NCBI RefSeq assembly: GCF_016808335.1
Contig: NC_053146.1
Location: 36,948,470 to 37,012,469, forward strand
DNA: 64,000 nt
Reading direction: 5' to 3'
Origin: Panicum virgatum
Taxonomy: Eukaryota; Streptophyta; Magnoliopsida; Poales; Poaceae
The notes beneath the pieces were generated by a model. It was not told the DNA's origin and did not search any database. It saw only the letters and a program-made list of their open reading frames with translations. Positions 57,401 through 64,000 of the stretch are shown one piece after another. The number at the start of each line of letters is the position of its first letter. Within the stretch, counting starts at the first letter, position 1. A program made the position numbers and the translations under genes.

Positions 57401-58139
57401 CACGCATTTCATCTTGGGGAGTGGACTGTGTTCTTCGGATCTCATCAGTTCTAAAGGCAGCTTGGATCTGAAAAGGTTCAGGTAACTAATTAAGAATGGA
57501 CCTCTTTGGTCATAACTTCAACGAATTTGATGGCTAGATCATGCTTATGCATCAACTGAACATTAGATTTGCAATAAGCACCTCTCACTGCAGGGCCTCA
57601 TCAAGTTCCTGCTTATCATCTGGAGTGATATCTTTAGAGTAGAGTTGAACCAAACAGTTTCGTATCCTGAAAAAAGAATGTTAAGATAAATATTAAATAA
57701 TAAAACAAAATCTTTTTAGCTGCAAATGCACTGTTTGGCTGACTAACCTTGAGCGTTTCTGGAGTAGGGACCTCCTCACAGACTGTGTTGGATGTGCAGT
57801 CAAAACCAGGTCAACAGTCTGGCTCTTGAGGGCATCAAATACCTCAGCAGGTGACTTTTTGAGGTCAACTACAAGCCTCTTAAGTGTTTCCTCAATGTCA
57901 GATTCTGTTATTGCTGAGTTTTCGTCAGCAAAGTCTCCCTTCTTTAGCTTGATTCTCCTCCTGTATGCTATCTGGACTTCCTCAGCCAAATTGGCCAAGT
58001 TAAGCATGTGCGAAAAAGATTTGGCAATCACAATAGAGTCCCCGGGATCCAAGCTTGTTATCATCTGGCCGAGTTCATCAAGCTTTTTCAAGTCATGCTT
58101 CGTTTCATACTCAGCAGCTACCTCATAGCATTCTTGAAC
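54428..58139 (-). pseudogene. ppc: Phosphoenolpyruvate carboxylase, exons 2-10, with disabling lesions
   Basis: Nine exons on the minus strand: 57748-58139, 57582-57666, 57245-57467, 56919-57022, 56746-56833, 56483-56637, 55395-56393, 54812-55195 and 54428-54720, all with GT-AG introns. PEPC adds bicarbonate to phosphoenolpyruvate to give oxaloacetate in the cytosol. The catalytic motifs [25 protein letters not shown] and [16 protein letters not shown] are intact. [13 protein letters not shown] has Ala where C4 enzymes have Ser, so it is a C3-type copy. Lesions: TGA at 57585-57587 where the family has Arg; a 4-nt loss near 54577-54581 that shifts the last ~50 codons and removes the QNTG end; and one Gly missing after KRKPSG. 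Exon 1, with the regulatory Ser, is not in the window. A C3 housekeeping pseudogene is likeliest; sequencing error is possible. Confidence 0.9.
57121..57188. repeat. 34-bp tandem duplication in a PEPC intron
   Basis: GATACAAGCAACAAAGATAA and the bases after it occur twice, starting at 57121 and 57155, in the intron between 57022 and 57245. Confidence 0.9.
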
Positions 58140-59242
58140 CTATTAAGCAAGCCGACCCAATTAATAGTCCGTGATTGGAAAGAAAGAGAAAAACATAGCT
58201 CTGTTTCATAGTTTTGTTGCTACTATCTATAGAATCCACATAACTATCGCCAAAACAAAGTAGATCTGATGATATTGTTGTGGCCAACTGGCAAAAGTAA
58301 AAAAGAAAAAAATAATATGGTAATCACAATTCCAGAATGTAAGAACTTAGCCTTGATATGGCCACTTCATCATAGGCTTCTTATAATCCAAAACTATGTC
58401 TATGTGTTACTACTTTAAAAAAAACGTTTTTCATAGCCTATCCCTGGATCTGTCATACATTCTGAGAAGGTACAAGAAGGGGTGACACATTTTTACAAGC
58501 TACAACGAGCTGCATCTCTTTAGAATGACAATTCCATATACGTCCTGAAGTAACATGATACTTCCTCTGTTTGAAAATATATGACGTTTAGGGCAAGCTA
58601 ATTAGTTCATTTGTGAACTAAAAAACAGAGGGAGTATATCAATTCTCCTAAAGAAGAGCTGCAGTCACTCTTATTCAGTAAATACTTCAACTCAATCAGT
58701 ATATCTGAACTGGAGACAATGTTCTTTCAACTACATTTTGCCATCCAAGAGGTGAAGAGGATTTAGTATACTAGTCAAAAGATGACAAAAATATGCAAGC
58801 TTCATTGTTCAATTGGTCCCACTAGAGATCCATACCAGATACCGAAGGCATTTTTCAGTTTCCACAGATGATGCCATGTTTTACCAACACGATTAAGATT
58901 GAAGTGTTAATGATATCTGACTAATCAATGAATAATGTGTTACTAAAAGCGGACTCATGAAGCCAAAGAAAAACTATGTTGATTGGACCAAAAGATAATT
59001 ATGGGAGGAAGTTGAGATGGGCAGTCTCCTATACTAAGCAACAATCATATGGGCAAAGAATAAAAAAATATATCAACTAAGAACCTGACTACCTGAGCAT
59101 CCTCCAAGTTTCCAACATTACACTTGACTCCTACTTAAAACAACCAGATTAAGCAGTATTACCTTTTATTTAATATCTACCCAATGTAAGAGTTGCTGTA
59201 AATTCTAAAGTCAACCACACACACTAAGTCTCCAGTCTCCAC
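58140..59242 (-). other. Remaining PEPC intron 1 sequence
   Basis: AT-rich DNA upstream of exon 2. The acceptor TTAATAG is at its left edge. I searched for the conserved exon-1 content (DALLLDRF, LHGEDLRE) on the minus strand and found none. The right edge is the start of the copia 3' LTR. Confidence 0.7.
58559..58636. mobile_element. Short Stowaway-like MITE
   Basis: A 78-bp element has inverted ends CTTCCTCTGTTT and AAACAGAGGGAG flanked by TA on both sides, and contains ATATATGACGTTTAGGGCA, typical of Stowaway (Tc1/mariner-type) elements in grasses. It sits in PEPC intron 1 and is shorter than usual members. Confidence 0.75.
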
Positions 59243-59885
59243 TGTTAGAATTGCCAAAACTAAACATTAGAGGCACGTTACTTCAGGATCTTAACATAAC
59301 CTAGTTCCTGAAAAATCAATCTAATGCGGAATAAATGGTAAATATTATACCAACGTTAGCAATAGCAGCAGCCATTTACGCCTGATCCATAGAGGAAGTA
59401 GGCGTTCTTGTCGGTGTAGGAGATGCAGCAGCGAATCGGCGTCCTCCGGGCGCCAATGGGAGTGCTTGGCCTTCCAAACCCCTCCAGTGCCCTTAGCGAT
59501 CAGACTAGCGGTGGCTAGGGTTTTAGAATGACGTGAATGGGTGATTAAGGTGCTAACCACGACCTTATATTTATATGCACTGTGGGGCTGGGGGCCAGCC
59601 TCTGGAAACGAGCCTAATGGGCCTGCTAATCACAGCTCATTAGGGTTTTGTCATTAGGTTTCCTTAATCGCGTTTAGGTGGTTTAAACGCTTTCCTTAAC
59701 AGTGAAGATCACATATATCTAACGGTTAAGGTTAATGTTCGTATCATACTAATGTTCACCCTTAGTAGTAATAGAAAGTACCGGACCAATGCGTCGTCAG
59801 TAACTTGATGCACTACTGGGACCCCATTACCCACAGTCTCACTGAAACACCTCGGTAGAACGCTTATTTGTTAGTTGGGAGTTCA
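59243..59885 (-). repeat. 3' LTR of the right copia element
   Basis: The left edge TGTTAGAATT is firm. The right edge is tentative: a TG..CA end near 59885, 21 bp from the pol stop at 59906. A TATA-like TATAAATATAAG on the minus strand near 59562-59575 fits an LTR promoter. Confidence 0.6.
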
Positions 59886-59905
59886 TAATGGCCCTAAACC
59901 AGAAC

Positions 59906-62651
59906 CTAAAGACTATCCACCAAACCCATATTAGTAACGTGCTGCTTAAACACGTTCGGTGGTAAGCCTTTAGTGAGCGGATCCACTAACATAGAATTAG
60001 TTCTTATGTGCTCAATCTTAATGGATCGATCCTAGCATCTTTCTTTCACAACACGATACTTAAGGTCAATGTGTTTGGAAGCACCACTTGACTTCTTGTT
60101 ACTCGAAAAGAATACTGCAAATTGATTATCGCAGTATAACGTTATAGGTTCCGTAATGCTGTCAATTACCTTAAGGCCCGGAATAAAATTCTTAAGCCAA
60201 ACAGCCTGTCCAGTTGCTTCATAGCATGCCACAAACTGAGCTTGCATCGTCGACGCTGCAACTAAACCTTGCTTAGAGCTTTTCCATGATATAGCTCCAC
60301 CAGCTAACGTGTAGATATATCCTGATGTAGATTTACTACTATCCACACACCCAGCAAAGTCAGCATCAGTATAGCCCACAACTTCAAGGTTATCTGATCT
60401 TCTGTATGTGAGAATGAAGTCTTTAGTGCCTTGGCAGTAACGTAATGCCTTCTTGACACCAACCCAGTGGACATTTCCGGGATTTTTCTGATATCTTCCA
60501 AACATTCCGGTAGCAAATGCCAAGTCAGGACGCGTACAGACTTGTGCATACATCAGGCTTCCGACAGCTGAAGCATAAGGTACGTCCTTCATCTCATCTG
60601 ATTCCAATTGGTTCTTAGGACATTGGGCTTCACTAAACTTATCGCCCTTCGCTAATGGAACAGGTGTAGCCTTACTCTTATCCATATTAAATCTCTTAAG
60701 CATTTTCTCAATATATGCTTTTTGAGACAATTCTAGTACTCCTTTGGTCCTATCTCGGTGTATCTCAATGCCCAGAACATAAGAGGCTTCACCAAGATCT
60801 TTCATATCAAATTTGGATGAAAGAAATCCCTTTGTCTCATACAGCATACGCTTATCGCTGCTCGCTAATAGGATATCATCCACATAAAGCACTAGAATTA
60901 TAAATTTACCACCCTTTATCTTAGTGTAGATACAATTATCCACATCATTCTCCTTAAAGCTGAATTTCTTAATCACTTAATTGAATTTAAGGTTCCACTG
61001 TCTTGACGCTTGCTTAAGCCCGTAAATGGATTTCTTAAGTCTGCATCCTAAATGTTCCTTGCCCTTCACAACAAAACCTTCCGGTTGTGCCATGAAGATG
61101 GTCTCATCCAAGTCACCATTTAGGAATGCAGTTTTGACATCCATCTGATGCAGCTCTAAGTCATAATGAGTCACTAGCGCCATAACGATTCTGAATGAAT
61201 CTTTTTTAGACACAGGGGAGAAAGTTTCATTATAATCAACCCCTTCCTTTTGTGTAAAACCTTTGGTTACAAGCATTGCTTTGAATCGTTCGACATTCCC
61301 TTTAGAATCACGTTTAGTCTTGTAGACCCATTTACAGCCCACTGGTTTGACTCCATCAGGAATATCTACCAGATCCCATACATCATTAGAACTCATGGAC
61401 TTAAGCTCTTCCTCCATGGCCTCAACCCATTTGGTAGAGTTCTCACATGATACTGCCTCTCGGAACGAGTTAGGATCATCAGCTTTCCCAATATCATACA
61501 TGTCTTCACTCAAGTATGTCTCATAATCAAGGAAAACTGTCTGTTTCCTAGCTCGTTGTGATCTTCTTAAGTGTTCAACAGGCTGAGGTGCAGGTAGAGG
61601 TGCAGTCTGAGGCACCTCGACAGGGTTCTCAACTTCAGCATTAGGCGCCATTTGCTCAGCTTGTTGTTCGCTCGCAGGCTCAGGAGCTACTTCAACAGGC
61701 GGAGCAGCGCTAGTACTCTGAACAGGAGGCGTAATCTGAACAGATGGTGTACTCTGAACGAAAGGAACAAACAGCGGCACTAACTGAGGTGTTACTGTTT
61801 CTTGAATCATCGGGATGGGAAGCTCAGTCCGTATTTCTTCAAGATTAATTTCCCTCCTCGGAAAGCTCCCACTGATTCCTGCATCCTCTAGGAACACAGC
61901 CTACCTGGTCTCAACGAATTTAATGAAACGATCAGGACAGTAGAAACGGTATCCCTTAGACTTATCAGGGTATCCGATGAAATAGCAGCTCACCGTCTTA
62001 TCATCTAATTTCTTTTGCTGTGGATTAAATAACTTAGCTTCGGCTGGACAGCCCCACACACGCAAAAAATTAAGCGACGGTTTCTTCCCAAACCACAACT
62101 CATAAGGTGTTTTTGGCACGGATTTGGAAGCAACACGATTAAGTATGTGCGCAGCTGTTTTTCATGCTTCCATCCACAGCTCCACAGACAAAGTAGAATA
62201 ACTAAGCATGCTACATACCATGTCCGTCAGTGTACGATTACGACGCTCAGCTACTCCATTTTGCTGTGGTTCGCCCGGCATACTGTACTGGGCCTTTATA
62301 CCATTCTCTTCAAGATACTTAGCGAATGGTCTAGGTACTTGGCCGAATGGAGCGTGTCTCCCATAATATTCACCACCTCGATCCGATCTCACTAATTTAA
62401 TAGTGATATTATGCTGATTTTCCACTTCAGCCTTGAATATTTTGAATTTGTCTAATGACTCGGATCGATCACGAATGGGGTAAATATAACCATAACGAGA
62501 GAAGTCATCTGTGAAAGTAATGAACGAGTCAAAACCATCAACAGACTTTACTGGGAACGGGCCACAAATATCAGTATGAATTATTTCTAATAGGCCTAAA
62601 CTTCGAGTAGCTCCTTTCTTAATTGTCTTAGTGAATTTACCCTTAATACAA
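59906..62651 (-). pseudogene. Copia integrase, reverse transcriptase and RNase H
   Basis: The integrase core is visible with HTDICGPFPVKS, VRSDRGGEY and NGVAERRNRTL (about 62590-62200). The RT follows with CKWVYKTKRDSKGNVERFKA, QMDVKTAFLNGDL and the catalytic ILVLYVDDILLA near 60885. RNase H shows GYTDADFAGC and HIDLKYRVVKER. The frame ends with MLVDPLTKGLPPNVF and a stop at 59906. Stops interrupt it at about 61898, 60977 and 60032. Two are one C-to-T step from Gln codons. The catalytic residues survive, so it died recently by nonsense changes rather than by deletion. Confidence 0.88.
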
Positions 62652-64000
62652 TCAACGCATTGTTGATCTAAGTCTGAGAGATCTAATGAATGGAGTATCT
62701 CTTTTTCTTATGAGATGCTCAATTCTCCCCCTCGAAATGTGGCCCAAATGACAATGCCACAATTTCGAAGAAGTCTCATCATCACGCTTACGCTTATGCG
62801 ATACATCATCCACATTCATTGCAGAATAAACATTATCAAGAGAGAGCAAATAAAGATCGCCTTGCAAATGACCAAGGACCACACTTAAATTATGAAATTT
62901 AATGTTGCATACAGAGTTGCCAAACTTACAAATATGTCCCGACTTATCTAAACGCGAAACAGAAATAAGGTTTCTCTTCAAACTAGGAACATAAAGAACA
63001 TCATGCAAACTAAGGTTGAAGCCGCCTGGTAACTCCAAGTCAAAGCTCCCAATGCCTTCAACCTTCACTTCATTGCCATCAGCCACTCTTAGGCTTCACT
63101 CCCCCTCTCTTATAGTTCGGATTGAACTGAATACCTGCAGTGAATTGGAAATGTGCACAGTGGCACCTGAGTCAATCCACCAAGTATTAGGAGAAAAATT
63201 CACTAAGAATGATTCATCAATAAAAGATACATAATCAATAATTGTACCTTTGTTCTTAAGCCACTCCTTAAATCCATGGCAATCCTTCTGCTCATGCTTA
63301 GGTGACTTGCAGAACTTGCACAACCTCTCATTAGAGGTCTTCTTATGTGACACGGCCTTGCTCTTATGGCCCTTAAACTTCTTCTTATGCTGCCTACTGC
63401 TGCCTGACTCAGCCTGATGCTTAGGAGTGTTGCTCATGCTAACACGCCCAAAGCGCTCGCTGACCATGTTGACAGCATCCTTCATCCTCTCAGCTTTCTG
63501 CCTTTCTTCTTCCTCAACACAGTAGCTAATGAGCTCAGCCATGCTCCAAGTCGCCTTCAGAGTGTTGTAGCTTATTTTGAAGGGACTGTACTGTACTGGT
63601 AGAGAAGTCATGATGAAGTGCACCAGAAAACCATTAGAGATAGCCATATCCAATGTCTTCAGCTTATTTGCCATGTCACACATGCTCATAATGTGCTCCC
63701 TGATTCCACTTTGCCCATCATACTGTGAAGTCAGCATCTTCGTGATCAGGGTGCTAGCATAAATTTTGGAAGAACTCTTAAAGTTCTCCTCCACCTTGGC
63801 AAGGTATGCCTTGGTGCTCATCTCATTACCATCCTGGTCCTTATCAGGAATAGCACCACAGATGGCCGGAGAGATCGTGTTCTTAATGATCATGTTGGCC
63901 ATCCTGTCCGATCTCTCCCACTTCTCAATGGCAGTACGATCACCATTGGGATCAGCGGGCTCTGCTGGCTTGTCTTGACGTAAGGCGAGATCATACTCGC
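62652..64000 (-). pseudogene. Copia gag and protease (5' partial)
   Basis: The frame is open to the window edge. Gag shows AYLAKVEENFKSSSKIYAS, MTSLPVQYSPFKISYNTL and a zinc knuckle CKFCKSPKHEQKDC near 63290. The protease has WWIDSGATVHI near 63165 and DVLYVPSLKRNLISVS. Gag-pre-integrase LWHCHLGHISRGRI follows. A TGA at 63093-63095 and a frameshift in an A run near 62705 are the only breaks. The start codon is outside the window. Confidence 0.85.

Larger units (their letters stand above)
59243..64000 (-). mobile_element. Ty1/copia element inserted next to PEPC intron 1, 5' end beyond window
   Basis: On the minus strand the order gag, protease, integrase, RT, RNase H and 3' LTR is copia. The plus-strand edge TGTTAGAATT at 59243 is the LTR end. 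The rest continues past 64000. The coding region has one clear frameshift (about 62705) and several stops. It separates the PEPC exons seen here from any exon 1. Confidence 0.88.

Noticed and set aside
59345..59560. ORF of 71 codons upstream of PEPC as missing exon 1 or a leader gene
   Set aside because: It lies inside the copia LTR downstream of its TATA-like box and has none of the PEPC exon-1 motifs.

Overview
The window is plant nuclear DNA, most likely from a grass and probably a panicoid. The two host genes have small exons with GT-AG introns and GC-rich 5' ends, and the rest is dominated by nested LTR retrotransposons of families typical of grass genomes. I see no bacterial-type genes, organellar DNA, rRNA, tRNA or CRISPR.

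Left part (1-47.4 kb): a retrotransposon cluster. The 3' end of a Tekay-like Ty3/gypsy chromovirus (integrase, chromodomain, 3.84-kb LTR) abuts a minus-strand Ty1/copia element whose integrase it interrupts. Next comes a multi-level nest. An outer LTR (11151-11777 and 40188-40929) is split by a Tat-like gypsy element (11778-40187, two 416-bp LTRs). That element's sense gag-like region is split by a 5.7-kb minus-strand gypsy derivative (13083-18815). Its spliced antisense gene is split by a Tekay-like LTR, which holds a reversed solo LTR (34098-35326), which in turn was hit at its edge by a 10.08-kb gypsy element (24020-34096, two 1225-bp LTRs). Right of the nest lies a rearranged minus-strand gypsy tract (40930-47153) and a LINE 3' end.

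Gene part (47.4-59.2 kb): a complete eight-exon gene for a 153-residue Ubc13-type ubiquitin-conjugating enzyme E2, and nine of the ten expected exons of a C3-type phosphoenolpyruvate carboxylase (PEPC). Both are on the minus strand. The PEPC copy has an in-frame TGA, a 4-nt deletion in the last exon and no first exon in the window. A minus-strand copia element begins in the intron where exon 1 should follow, so this copy is probably a pseudogene.

Right part (59.2-64 kb): that copia element, from its 3' LTR back through RNase H, RT, integrase, protease and gag to the window edge.

The most unusual features are the two gypsy elements that each carry a multi-exon antisense gene between pol and the 3' LTR, the absence of reverse transcriptase from all gypsy elements in view, an alternating ~121-bp tandem array, a 1.2-kb inverted LTR pair, and a window-wide excess of stop codons that look like C-to-T decay. 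I found no clearly new kind of biological system. The antisense genes are the nearest candidate and are partly known from Tat-lineage elements.
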